From: Lucinisca nassula
Lineage: Eukaryota > Mollusca > Bivalvia > Lucinida > Lucinidae
Assembly: GCA_963580285.1 (NCBI GenBank)
Contig: OY757013.1
Coordinates: 131,809,027-131,873,026 of the forward strand
Length of the DNA: 64,000 nucleotides
Direction: 5' to 3'
Shown here in pieces: positions 10,048 to 19,722 of this stretch. The notes under the pieces were generated by a model that did not search any database, had not been told where the DNA came from, and worked only from the letters and a program-made list of their open reading frames with translations. A program made the position numbers and the translations under genes. Every line of letters starts with the position of its first letter. Within the stretch, counting starts at the first letter, position 1.

Positions 10048-10434
10048 TCATCAGAGCGATATTACAAATATTATACAAATATAGCTTTTACAAAAAGCTA
10101 GGTCTACGCTTACCACATATTAAGTGTGAATGTCTAGAGTTATATCCCAGAAATGTGTTTTATACAATTAACAGTCTTGGGCAATATTCTAATTGCCAGT
10201 CTGCAGACTGAAGTATAATCGTTCGCCTTTAAACTTGTAACATCTTACCAAATGGAATGCTGGCAAACTGTTCCGAGAAGTTATGTAGACAAATTTCCTA
10301 CACTTTATAGATTATCCCAAAAGTTTTGCTAATTGGCGAGGCAAGCTGTTTAGCTCACCATAACCGAAGGCTCCTGAGAAGCTTATACGATAAACAGTGA
10401 TCCGTCGTGGTCGATCCTAGATAGCTTCTTCAAA
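10048..10434. other. Unassigned DNA
   Basis: No gene seen. A piece near 10350-10375 (TTAGCTCACC..CGAAGGC) resembles, inverted, GAGCCTTCGGCTCAGGTGAG at 25573, so a short dispersed repeat is likely. Confidence 0.4.
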
Positions 10435-10968
10435 AGCCGTCTGATCTGGATCTACACTGTTTGCAACGGCAGAGGTTGTCGTGGACAGCAGGATAAGGGT
10501 TAAATTATATCAGTTGTTTTTGTAAGAAAAATATCACATCGATTCTCGCTGAATATTCTAACGAAAGACGCCATTGTACGGTACGAGTGTGTTGTAGTTT
10601 TGGGTCGATAGTTTATCAATCGACCCAAAGTTAAAGGGCAAAATCTCCATTATATATTAGTCTTCTATTAGTGCTGCAGTCCAAGTGAGAGTCACGGATG
10701 TGTAGGAAATCCATAAAACTTATTTATAGAATTTTGTCGCAGTGAGGTCATCGTGTTGCGTAAAAAGATTAGCTGGAATCATGGTTTGGGCTTGGCAAAT
10801 AGTGTGGAACCAGATCAGACGCCGCAGAACGCGGCGTCTGATCAGGGTCTACACTGTTTGCTTACTGGACAGGAATTCAAGGGCCAGACGCCGAAAAATA
10901 CAGCGTCTGATCAAGGTCTACACAGTTTGCTTACAGTACAGTACAGGAAGTTAAGGGTTAAACGAAAT
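10435..10968. repeat. Family F MITE fragments
   Basis: 10435-10503 has GTCTGATCTGGATCTACACT and the right end GGACAGCAGGATAAGGGTT. 10795-10968 has two tandem cores: the palindrome CAGATCAGACGCCGC / GCGGCGTCTGATCAG, then GACGCCGAAAA..CAGCGTCTGATC, each followed by TCTACAC-GTTTGCTTAC, ending GTTAAGGGTTAAAC. A short hairpin TTTGGGTCGAT / ATCGACCCAAA lies at 10601-10629 between them. Confidence 0.7.
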
Positions 10969-11408
10969 GATCAAAGTCCCCTGTTCAGGCCCTTTTTCCC
11001 AGTCTACACTCAGAGACAATCGATCCATCAGTACTCTCAGTGGGTGTGGTTGGGTGAGGCAAAGGTGACGTGTATCTTGTGTCACGGGGGCGTCCAACTG
11101 ATATTGTTTTATAGATGGACATGGCATGCTGTCCTTGCTGCAGGTAAGGGTAGAGAGGGAATGTTGTTATTTCTTCTGTTTCTACACTTTACATCATTTT
11201 CTTGCACACCAGATAAGACAAGGAAATCCGTGATTTTACCCTGGGATAGAAATTTATGTTCTGACCCTGGTGTTCCGACCCAGGCAACTAACATAAATGC
11301 GCTTCAATTCTATTCAACTGCCGGAACTACTTCCGCACTACTTTTTTTTTGTAAACAATATACATGTGCGAGCTGTCAAATTAACCGGAGGTGTTGTACA
11401 AGAAAAAG

Positions 11409-11557
11409 AATCCAATATGGGGTTCTGTTGTTGATGGGCGTTTCCAACCCTCGGGATGACCATGTTGAGCGGAACCTCGGCGTAGCCTCGGTTCCGCTCA
11501 GCACGGTCATCCCTCGGCTTGGAAACGCTTATCTACAACAGAACCCCATATCAGATC
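11409..11557. repeat. Long near-perfect foldback palindrome
   Basis: Two ~72-bp arms around a 3-5 bp centre at about 11481-11485. The left arm has ATATGGGGTTCTGTTGTTGA, GCGTTTCCAA and GAGCGGAACC; the right arm has each in reverse complement. A related half (GCCTCGGTTCCGATCGGCG, CGGGCTGGAAACGCCG) occurs at 49466-49510. Likely a foldback MITE. Confidence 0.85.
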
Positions 11558-11617
11558 CTTTATATTCTTCTTTCTCCCATGTCCCCTCTTCTTTCTCTTT
11601 TATCTCTTTTTTTTCTG

Positions 11618-11935
11618 CCGGCCTCGGTAGCTCAGTCTGATGCACGTCTGACTGGTGATCAGGAGGACGCGGGTTCGATACCTGCCGGGGTTGGTAACAT
11701 TCTTTCGTGGAGATTGATCATGAAATCTTTTCTACGGTCATTCTCTCCCTTCCGCTGATTCAAGAAGGACAGTTGTCAGTTTCTGGCGAAAGCATGTGCA
11801 CTGTACTGGTTAACCGCTTACGTATAAACCTGCCCAGGAAAGTGTGGATAGGCAAACTAACCGGCTCTAAAATGACCTAAAATTGTGTTGACTTGGCCGT
11901 TAAACCCTAGTACAAACAAAATCACTTTTTTCTCC
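11618..11935 (+). mobile_element. tRNA-derived SINE (SINE-2), complete
   Basis: The head at 11620-11690 has a tRNA-like order: A-box region GGTAGCTCAGTCTGATG, anticodon-arm-like part, then B box GGGTTCGATACC. The body contains TTCTCTCCCTTCCGCTGATT and CATGTGCACTGTACTGG. The tail is GGCCGTTAAACCC followed by CAAAC-rich sequence. Fragments occur at 15240 (minus), 46668 (plus) and 61755 (minus). It resembles bivalve tRNA-SINEs; naming is inference. Confidence 0.8.
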
Positions 11936-12021
11936 CTTTCTCTGGGAGACAACACAAAATGACCTACAAAGGTTGACATGTCGCTAAACCCAAATCAACA
12001 AATCAATCAATCGGTAGTCAC

Positions 12022-12341
12022 AGTCGGCCCCCGCCCATCGGGGCTTCAAGAAATAGATGGGCTGCACGATGCTTCCACGCAGAGCTGAAACCGACCCGCA
12101 CACGAGCACTGGTAAACCACTTAGAGGATCTAAGCTTGCCGAGGCAAAGCGGTGCGAGTCGGCCCGTCCATGGTTAAAAACCCTATCGGTTTCATTTTGC
12201 GGCAGGGCTTGAGATGTCATTTCATCTCAATGTCGGGTAAAAGTCCCACAAAATTGGAAGCAACGTCTCCAAAATGACCGTTTACAGTGTTGACGGGGAC
12301 GTTAAATCCAAATATAACAAAACAAACAAACAAACAACAAG
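12022..12341 (+). mobile_element. SINE-1, complete copy
   Basis: Starts CCCCCGCCCATCGGGGCTTC, passes TTCCACGCAGAGCTGAAACC, GCGGTGCGAGTCGGCCCGTC and GAGATGTCATTTCATCTCAA, and ends GGGGACGTTAAATCC plus (CAAA)n. The ~300-bp family recurs more than ten times here. Clear target duplications at two other copies (47700, 59164) show it is mobile. Confidence 0.85.
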
Positions 12342-13097
12342 TAATCTCAGTGCTTTGATTCTTATATATGACCGTGTGCGTATACGCACATATACCCGGA
12401 CTACTTTTACCTTGTTGTGATACTATTTTACAGCTGTTAAGTGAACCATTCTGACCTGTGCTTTGAAATTATATAAAATGCACACAACTCTGAATTGTTA
12501 ATGTTGTCTTGTCGGACAATGATAGGACAATTTTTATTCAGGATAAGAAATTTGAGGGCGGTGAAAAGAATGTTATCTTGAGCTGCCGCACTACAAAAAA
12601 TACTACATTCCCCCGCGCAGTCTAGTCATAGGCTTTCCTTTGATCACTTTGACTTACAGCTCATATATAGCTTTTGGAGAAACCTAGGGCTCCCTTCAAA
12701 ATGTGCACAAGCGCAATTAGGTCGTGTCTACACGCATATGGTATCGTGTCGGTTGTACTGTGTCCCGGTTCATTTTGTTTAAGGCTAGGAAATTTGAGTA
12801 TTTTGCCAACAAAACTAATGTTCATCCATTGAAATTTTATACTGCTATTCAGTCGTTCAGTGTAGTTTTGTTAACCTTAAGCAAACCTTAAGCAAGCAGC
12901 AAATATTAATTACGTTAACAAGTCTATATTCCTCTGTAACACTAACCATATAATGTTGAAGAAATAATTGTCTATAAAGTTACATTAGCATAACACGGCA
13001 ATGTGAGATGGTGGTTTCTTTCCTATCTCAAAAGGTGGCCCTTTATCTATCGAAAACTTGTCGCAGTTATGTTTCGCTAATGTATGCTACAAACATA
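12342..13097. other. Unassigned AT-rich DNA
   Basis: No ORF, repeat or RNA gene that I can support. Confidence 0.5.
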
Positions 13098-13250
13098 CAG
13101 TAAATTCCTACATTAAGACCACCTTTGGCACCTTTTGAACAGTCCAAAAAGTGGTCTCCAATTAGGAAAGAATAACTGAAACTTTCTCAATAAGTTTTTA
13201 AAATCAGATTAGGTCTTTATTTCAGGTGGCCTTAATAGCGGAAGTTTACT
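13098..13250. repeat. TA-flanked MITE (CAGTAAATTCC type)
   Basis: Left end TA-CAGTAAATTCC then AAGACCACC. The right end mirrors it with GGTGGCCTTAATAGCGGAAG-TTTACT. Its sister copy is 27514-27718. Ends starting CAGT with a TA flank are typical of Tc1/mariner/pogo MITEs. Confidence 0.7.
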
Positions 13251-13256
13251 AGATCG

Positions 13257-13475
13257 TAGGTGCTCGTTAAAAGAGTACCCGCAATATATGTTACAAACAT
13301 AGATTGTGAGTGCTCGTTAAAACCGCCTCGTTGAGGCTGTTTTAACGAGAACCCATAATCTATGTTTTTGAGCAATGATAACCGGAAAAATAGACACCCT
13401 TGTAAACCCAGCTTGTCCCTGTAATCAACAAGGGGTTTTCAAGGCCGTTTAATGCACAGAAGAGTTAACATGTTC
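13257..13475. repeat. Hairpin MITE, degenerate copy
   Basis: Two successive arms (GTAGGTGCTCGTTAAAAGAG, then ATAGATTGTGAGTGCTCGTT) followed by the opposite arm TTTTAACGAGAACCCATAAT. The remainder is a diverged right flank with AACCCAGCTTG..CAAGGGGTT. Confidence 0.65.
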
Positions 13476-13494
13476 TTGCAATGAATAACAATGT

Positions 13495-13905
13495 AAATTG
13501 AAGGAATGCAATGACCAGGAATTTATACAATTAACCATCAGCGCCCATCAGAGACACCACAGACATGAAACAACTAGACCGTAATGGAAACACCAATAGC
13601 GGAAAGCCAAAACGACAGTTACTTTCCCCACAAAATGGCCAATTGGCTAGCCAAAACAAAATAATATAAGCGATACTCATACAAGACAAACCATTGGGGG
13701 GGGGGGGGGGGGGGTTAACTCGATTTTACGTGGAACAATCCTCGCCCTTATTTCCGTCGGGATTTAGACATTCAAATGATTTGTTCAATCCGCATGAAAT
13801 CAAACAACCACAGAGATGAACAACGGTGAGGACTCGACAGCAAGAAACCACAGAAATGCTGGAGCAAATGTGGACCAACAGTTAGACTCCGATGGGCCTG
13901 ACCAA
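13495..13905 (-). mobile_element. Family E retroelement 3' UTR fragment
   Basis: Reverse-orientation copy of the sequence following the RT remnant at 33735-34109. It shares GACACCACAGACATGAAACA, CCCACAAAATGGCCAATTGG, CTTATTTCCGTCGGGATTTA and GTGAGGACTCGACAGCAAGA. A G19 run (13696-13714) replaces its middle. Confidence 0.75.
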
Positions 13906-14015
13906 AACACACTTTATATACACGAAAATTATATTTTATGTTTATGCGTCAAAACATAGATTGCATGTGCCTGTCCTCATTAGAAACGAACGTCAATTAA
14001 TCTTGTCTTCTTGTT

Positions 14016-14132
14016 TTGGAGAGTCTTACATGTTTGTTTCAAGGCACTAGAATTGCATTTGAAATAATCATCATTTTCATACATACCGTTCCTTTTTATT
14101 CAGGTTTTCAGGGATATACATCATTTTCCTAG
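14016..14132. repeat. Segmental duplication, copy of 18111-18270
   Basis: TTGGAGAGTCTTACATGTTT through TTTTCAGGGATATACATCAT nearly matches 18121-18261. Similarity resumes at 14400-14480 versus 18350-18380 plus 18648-18690, with a hairpin MITE inserted in the second region. Confidence 0.8.
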
Positions 14133-14365
14133 AAACATAGATTGTTGGTACTCGTTAAAACCGCCTCGCTAAATCATAGATTGTGGGTACTCGATAGAAC
14201 CGCCCCGCCGAAACATAGATTCTTGGTACTCGTTAAAACCGCCTCGCTAAATCATAGATTGTGGGTACTCGATAGAACCGCCACGCCAAAACATAGAGTG
14301 TTGGTACTCGCTAGAACCGCCTCTCCCAGGCGGCTCTAACGAGATCCCACAATCTATGATTTGAG
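14133..14365 (+). repeat. Tandem array of one hairpin arm, five units plus opposite arm
   Basis: Five head-to-tail units of 38-40 bp start at 14133, 14171, 14211, 14249 and 14288. Each carries CATAGATTGTGGGTACTCG and an AACCGCC core. Units 1/3 and 2/4 are most alike, so a ~78-bp dimer has been duplicated. A single reverse arm (GGCGGCTCTAACGAGATCCC) closes the array at 14327-14365. Confidence 0.9.
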
Positions 14366-14499
14366 CAGGAATATGAAAAATATATCAGAAATGTTTATCT
14401 GAATTTTTTCTTGTGGTAAAATTTGAGGTAAGGTTAGCAACATGTCCAATCTGGTTAAACTTTGAAATCAAACAGACATACTGTTGTGTACACTGTAAA

Positions 14500-14860
14500 T
14501 TTTGGGAACACTACACGTGTTTGCTAGTGTTTTAGACTAAATCACCTACGTTTTCTAGGCAAACGCATATGTTTTGTACATGTTTCGAAACCGCTTTGAG
14601 CTTCAGAGTTGAAAAAAACGCCGGTGTTTTCAACTTCTACACACTGTAGAAAAAGAAATACTGAAAACATATCTTACATTATTTAATGAATAATTATCAT
14701 TTAAAGGTTGTTGCCAGGCCACATATAACATATTTAGCCAAATAATAACGCTGTTTGTTCAGAAAAAAAAACCTTCTTGTCCAAAGGCAAAACCGGAAAA
14801 CGCGCGTGTTTCACCTGAAAACACATGCGTTTTCCAGCTTTAAACACATATGTAAAGACG
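14500..14860. repeat. Region rich in AACAC(N)GTGTT-like palindromes
   Basis: Repeated short inverted motifs: ACTACACGTGTTTGC, AAACGCATATGTTTT, ACGCCGGTGTTTTCAAC, GAAAACGCGCGTGTTTC, AAAACACATGCGTTTTC. No ORF. The same style returns more densely at 16780-17060. Confidence 0.6.
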
Positions 14861-15044
14861 ACAACACAACTACGTCACGTGATTAAATTTGGATTCTGAA
14901 GATTGGCGCATTGTATATGTACATCAATTTCTGCATTTTTGAAAATCTTTTGTGTATTTTCCGCTTCTACCATTACACATTTGCACAACAGTCGGTAGAA
15001 GAAGATGTGTTGAGCGTATGAGGCGATGAAAAATTAGGATTTAT

Positions 15045-16191
15045 ATGCAGGTAAGTTTGAATAAGCAATTTAATATCAAAGATTCTGATTCTAAAACAGG
15101 CATGGCAGGTGGGTGGGGAAGGCAATTAAGAGCGCGTGTTTCTGGATAATCTTGTCAGTCATTGATTTGTTAAACTTTAACTTTGGGACAATAGAACGCA
15201 TCTGTATCTGTGGAGACCTTTGTTGAATCACAGACACATGTTTTTTGTTTTTGTTTGTTTGTTTTGGAGTTTAACGGTCCGATCAGCACTATTTAGGTCA
15301 TGTCTAGCCGGTCTACACTTCTTTGGCTGGCTTATATGTAAGCTGCTAACCGAGCAGCCATACGTCGCTAGGGCAACGTCAGATCAACGGCGGTGCAACG
15401 TCATGCGTCATGACAGGGCACCGACGTAGATGTGACGTTGCATAAACGTCATGACGTTGTACCGACGTTACAGTGACGTCACAATAACGCCATGTGCTTG
15501 CTAGGTAACCAGTATAGTGTTGCACATTCTTTCGACAGAAACTGACAACTGCCCTTCTTGAATCGGTAGAAGGTACATAGATATTTTTTCTAATTGTTGC
15601 ACTCATTAGTTTCAGTTGCGTAGCCGGAACAAATATCATTACAATCTAGTAAAAACATCTTTCTCGGGACAGAGGCTACTTTTAAAGGAAAGAATTTGCT
15701 CCCGAGGTGGGGGTGGGGGGGTGCAAATTCTTTCTTTTAAGAGTAGCCTTGGGTAATTCCGTTTCTGTTGCATTTTTTTCTTTTACATTAGCGTAATGAG
15801 AGCTACTTCTGGTTCAGCAAACAATGTAGACCTAGATCAGACACTACTTATAGTACAGGAATTTAAATGTTCATTTTTTTTTTCAGTTTACACTCGGAGA
15901 TTAACAACTTACCAGTGCTGACAGTGCCTTCTTATTTTGCAGAGAGTGTCCAAGAAGCATCTTTACCAAAGATACTGTCTACGCACCTTGTCAATGACGA
16001 GAAAGAACTCGGCAAACGATGTGGCTAAACTGGATCTTGAAGTGTACTTCAAGTTGATTTGTAGGACTAATTCACAGCTACTAAGCTTCGGGCAACAAAT
16101 AGTTTTTAAACACCATTTTGAGCCAGAAGGCTACTGGATTTGTGCATTCTTTAAAAGTGTTTCTAGTCCAGAAAAATATGTGCTTCACTAG
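15045..16191 (+). CDS. Candidate two-exon small gene of unknown function
   Basis: Possible join 15045-15050 and 15943-16191. ATG CAG ends at 15050 directly before a consensus donor (GTAAGTTT, 15051). The acceptor at 15941-15942 follows a pyrimidine tract (CCTTCTTATTTTGCAG). Joining them keeps one frame: MQRVSKKHLYQ through SPEKYVLH, 84 aa, stop at 16189-16191. The product is basic near its start, with no signal peptide or recognised domain. The ~890-bp intron would contain a SINE-2 fragment, an ACGT-motif cluster and a family F piece. Splicing is inferred only from consensus sites and frame. It could be a chance ORF or a repeat remnant. Confidence 0.35.
15240..15360 (-). mobile_element. SINE-2 fragment
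   Basis: Reverse complement of the SINE-2 3' half. GGAGTTTAACGGTCCGATCA, TTTAGGTCATGTCTAGCCGG and CTGGCTTATATGTAAGC match the reversed 11820-11915 region. Confidence 0.65.
15361..15485. promoter_or_regulatory. Cluster of ACGT/CRE-like motifs
   Basis: Nine ACGT cores in about 125 bp. They include AACGTCATGACGTT and the full palindrome GTGACGTCAC near 15473, plus repeated TGACGTTG and CGACGTTAC. Candidate CREB/ATF-type binding cluster, or a decayed short tandem repeat. Function is inference. Confidence 0.4.
15816..15895. repeat. Family F MITE fragment
   Basis: AGCAAACAATGTAGACCTAG-ATCAGAC, then ACAGGAATTTAAATGTTC, related to the family F core and flank. Confidence 0.5.
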
Positions 16192-16295
16192 ACTTTCGAA
16201 TAGCCAGGAAAAGGGATCACACTCAGTCTCTTCGAATGCACAGCTGCACTTGTAAAAAGTGTTAACCTTTATTCTGATAAGCACGATTAGCCCTA

Positions 16296-16472
16296 AGTTT
16301 GCAAACAGTGTAGTTTCAGGTCAGGTGCCCTCTGAAGAAGCCATCTGATCAGGATCTACACGGTTTGTTATTCTGTTCATGAATTTAAACAAATACATTA
16401 TCTCAAGAAATTTGATTGGTTAATACTCAAAAAAGGGAGTGGCAAAATTAATCATTCAGCAGGATAAGGATT
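16296..16472. repeat. Family F MITE, opposite orientation to 61869
   Basis: Contains GCAAACAGTGTAG, GAAGAAGCCATCTGATCAGG, CATGAATTTAAAC and AAATTTGATTGGTTAATA. It ends with the element end CATTCAGCAGGATAAGGATT. Confidence 0.7.
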
Positions 16473-16482
16473 ATGAGTGTCA

Positions 16483-16487
<5 letters not shown>

Positions 16488-16516
<29 letters not shown>
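16488..16516. repeat. Poly(T) tract
   Basis: About 29 consecutive T. 16517-16680 beyond it holds nothing recognisable. Confidence 0.95.
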
Positions 16517-16779
16517 CATCTGTTCAAAGAGCTGATTTTTAGAAGACAAAGAACTTTTGTTAAATCATCTTTGCAAAATGCCCTGATATAGACTTGTATT
16601 TTGTGTTTTGGTAAGGATTTGCATTTTCAATTTCTTATACCCATAGAATCACTCAAACACTAGTGTAGGTGTGGTAGCTATAAGTTAAAGAATATAACAA
16701 ACTGGAGTTGCAATGATAAATGTTCAGTATGTTTTGAAATAAAAGGTTGGAATGTTATGAAATAAAACACAGAAAAGTT

Positions 16780-17060
16780 ACAAAACATGTTTTGGTGTTT
16801 TAAAAGTGTTACAGTCCCTAAACACGTGTTATGTGTTTTCTGACAAAACACCAGAACACGTGTTTTCACAAAATATCAGAGTTTTGATATAAAACATATA
16901 TGTTTACTGAAAACATGATAGGTGTTTTCAGGCAAAACACTAGACAGGTGTTATCACAAAAACATTGGTGTTTTAATATAAAACACTGTAGTGTTTCATT
17001 GAAAAACATGCATGTTTTCTGAAAACACCTAAACACGTTTTAAAAGTGTTACAGAGAAGT
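16780..17060. repeat. Dense array of AACAC/GTGTT inverted motifs
   Basis: More than a dozen short palindromes of the form AAAACAnnTGTTTT: AAAACATGTTTTGG, AACACGTGTTATG, GAACACGTGTTTTC, AAACATATATGTTTA, AAACATGCATGTTTTC. Spacing is irregular, about 20-35 bp. There is no ORF and no perfect tandem unit. Confidence 0.7.
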
Positions 17061-17167
17061 GTTTTAATTTGTGTTTAAAACCAAAACATCCAGATTTACA
17101 GTGTATATTCCAATCTGGACCAGTACTAAGTATAGTCTTCACTATCTGCAAGATGGGTGAAGTTCCT

Positions 17168-17335
17168 ACCAAAAATGAGTGAGTGAGTGTTTGAGTTTTA
17201 CCTCTCACCAACAACTAAGGTCGTAAGGAGACGGGATCTCAGTTTAAAGACTCATCCGAAAGTCTGGAGAAGCCCGGGATCGTTTCTGCGATCCCTGATT
17301 CACAAGGCAAGTAGCATAACCACTACGCGGTGGGT
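17168..17335 (-). mobile_element. tRNA-derived SINE-3
   Basis: On the minus strand it starts CACCGCGTAGTGGTTATGC (A-box-like), then a B-box-like GGATCGCAG..GATCCCGGG. The body contains GAGTCTTTAAACTGAGATCC and the element ends in (CACT)n. Its sister copy is at 18766-18936. Confidence 0.7.
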
Positions 17336-17520
17336 TCTAGAGCTGATCTATTTCTTAACTAAAGATCAGCGTTCTAGCGCATACACCAATGTTATATGTT
17401 GTTGAGCATCAGTGGTTGGACGAGGCGAAGGTGCCGTTTTATCTTACGTCACCGGTGTGTTCTTATTCCTTCTGTTTCTTTTCCACTTTCTCCTCTGCCC
17501 CTCTCTTTAATCTCCTCTGC

Positions 17521-17815
17521 ATTACGATAACACACCCATGCGTCACAGTGCATTTTTTTTACATCACCAAAATGGCTATTTTTCTGATGAAAAGCCTTGA
17601 TATTTTTCTTATAAATACTGCAAACATAGATTGTTTGTGCTCGTTAGAACCGCCCCATGAGGCGGTTCAATGAGGCGGTTCTAACGTGTACCCACAACCT
17701 ATGTCTAGCATAAAAAATAAGAAAAATAATGTATACCCCCGTAAACCCTGTTTCTCTATATAAAGTGGGGTTAAGGGGGTGTTCATTTCACGGACTTCTT
17801 CACGTGATGGACAGA
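17521..17815. repeat. Hairpin MITE, subfamily B
   Basis: Left end ATTACGATAACACACCCATG, right end GACTTCTTCACGTGATG. The central palindrome is at 17623-17704 with an extra duplicated GAGGCGGTTCAAT in the loop. A small hairpin lies at 17745-17770. Confidence 0.85.
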
Positions 17816-18110
17816 AAAAGGGGTGGCGTGTCGTTACAATGTCTTTAAGCAACACTAGGCCACATTTTTTTTTTTTCAAAATAAAGTGCTGTTTACATGT
17901 ACAAGGGCATCCGTTTCATTGACATGAAACATAATGCTAAGTTTGCTTAACACCGTACATAGAAGACAGATTTCCAAATTTACATTTTAAACAGGCAGGT
18001 TAAAAAGGTAGCCATATTTTGTATCATTTTGTATAATGATACTGTTGTATCACGGTTTTCATGTTAGATTGTATGTATAAATAAATCATAGATCACTGGC
18101 CTTCCTGACC

Positions 18111-18384
18111 GGTTTTTGTTTTGGAGAGTCTTACATGTTTGTTTCAAGGCACTAGAATTACATTTGAAATAATCATCATTTTCATACATACTGTTCCTTT
18201 TTATATAATTGAAAGAACAAGTTTTCAGGGAACGCAAGTTTTCAGGGATATACATTATTTTCCTAATCATTTCTGCTCAGTAACATGGATCGTTAGAACC
18301 GCATCGCCGAAACATAGATTCTGGGTACTCGTGTTTCTCTGATTTTTTGTTCTGGTGGTAAAATTTAAGGTAAGGTTAGCAACA
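18111..18384. repeat. Segmental duplication partner of 14016-14435
   Basis: Shares GAGTCTTACATGTTTGTTTC, a hairpin-arm piece (18290-18330) and AAGGTAAGGTTAGCAACA with the earlier region. It provides an empty-site comparison for the MITE at 18385. Confidence 0.8.
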
Positions 18385-18647
18385 GTACGAAAACACGCCT
18401 TTACAAATACATTGTAATCTTTATCGCCGAAGAAATGAAAATTTTAGGATGATGAAAAATTGTGATATTTTTCTTATTTCTGCTCAAAATATAGATTGTG
18501 GGTCGGTGAGGCGGTTCTAACGAGTACCTACACTCTATATTTTAGAACGAAAAAGCAAAAATAAGGGTTACCCCTGTATACCCAAGTTTTACTATATAGA
18601 AGTGGGGTTCAAAGGGGTCAAAATTATATAGGCGTGTTTTCGTGATG
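18385..18647 (-). repeat. Hairpin MITE, subfamily A, with empty-site comparison
   Basis: GTACGAAAACACGCC at the left, GGCGTGTTTTCGTGATG at the right. Flanks read AGC-AACA and AACA-TGTCC. The paralogous unoccupied site at 14429-14440 reads AGCAACATGTCC, so an AACA (or AA, if the element starts at CA) duplication accompanied insertion. Part of one central arm is missing (TTGTGGGTCGGTGAGGCGG). Confidence 0.85.
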
Positions 18648-18765
18648 AACATGTCCCATCTGGTTTAAAATCAAACAAACATACTGTTGTGAATATTCCT
18701 ATTTGGCCCAGTACTAAATATACACGTAGTCTTCACTATCTGAAAGATGGATGAAGTTCCATCCA

Positions 18766-18936
18766 AAATGAGTGAGTGAGTGTTTGAGTTTTACGTTTCA
18801 CCCAACAACTAAGGTCATACGGAGACGGGACTTCGGTTTAAAGACTCATCCGAAAGCCTTGAGAAGCCCGGGGTCGATCCTGCGATCCCTGATTTACAAG
18901 GCGAGTAGCATAACCTCTACGCCACGGAGGCTTCTA
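18766..18936 (-). mobile_element. tRNA-derived SINE-3
   Basis: Minus-strand head GCCTCCGTGGCGTAGAGG (A box), then GGGATCGCAGGATCGACCCC (B box), body, and a (CACT)n tail near 18768-18780. The upstream flank is shared with 17095-17167, so the two SINE-3 copies belong to a larger duplication. Confidence 0.75.
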
Positions 18937-18984
18937 CCAACCAAAAACGAAGTGGCTATGGATCTAGACTTTATGTGGCTATGG

Positions 18985-19495
18985 ATCTAGTCTAACTGTT
19001 GGTTTTCTTTGGCTCCAGCATTTCAGTGGTTCCTTGCTGTCGAGTCCTCACCATTGTCTCACCTCTGTGGTTCTTTGATTTTTTTGTGTTCACGGAGATG
19101 TTGCAATGATGAGTTAGGAGGCCTTCATGCGGACTGAACAAATTATTTGTCTAAATCGCGACGGAAGTAAGGGCGAGGATTGTGGCCACGTAAAATCGAT
19201 TTAAGCCCCCCAAGTGGAAATCATTCCACTGACCGTTCCAAGGCGGTTCTTCTGTGGCGGTTTATTTATGGTGTTGTTTGTTACTTACTGTGTGTATCAC
19301 TTGTGTCTTTTTATTTTGGATGGCCATTTGGCCATTTTGTTGGAAAGTAACTGTCCTTATGGCCGTCCTTTGTTTAGGTTTCCATTATGGTCTGATCGCT
19401 TAATGTTTGTGTTTCTTTCCCTTTGGTGTCTTTGATGGGTGGAGTAAGTTAATTGTATCGATTCCTGATCGTTGCTTTACTTCTACTTTACACGT
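18985..19495 (+). mobile_element. Family E retroelement, 3' UTR only
   Basis: Matches 34185-34675 closely: CAGCATTTCAGTGGTTCCTT, GCGGACTGAACAAATTATTT, AATCGCGACGGAAGTAAGGG, CGATTCCTGATC, and the end TTACTTCTACTTTA. The coding part is absent, as in a 5'-truncated retrotransposon copy. Confidence 0.8.
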
Positions 19496-19722
19496 AATCC
19501 TCGTCAGGGGGTGTTATAGTAAACCTAGATAGATATATATGTAAGTAGACCAAAGACCAAGTTACTCTCATTTGATGAAGCTTGGACTATAAATGGTCCT
19601 TTTAGGACAAAATTCGAACCCAATGTAGACCCCATGCCTCTCCTGGTTGTAATTGCAAGATTGGTGAAGATCCCCTCATAAGTACTGGTAGCCGAGAAAA
19701 ATTGGAGACGTCCATTTAAGTC

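Noticed and set aside
10753..11640. A 295-codon open frame on the plus strand
   Set aside because: It runs through family F MITE cores, the 11409 foldback and the SINE-2 head. No domain; an accidental ORF across repeats.
11620..11690. Possible functional tRNA gene
   Set aside because: A and B boxes are present, but the acceptor stem does not close well and a SINE body and tail follow. It is a SINE head.
14133..14365. CRISPR-like array of ~39-bp repeats
   Set aside because: Units are directly adjacent without unique spacers, derive from a MITE arm, and the genome is eukaryotic.
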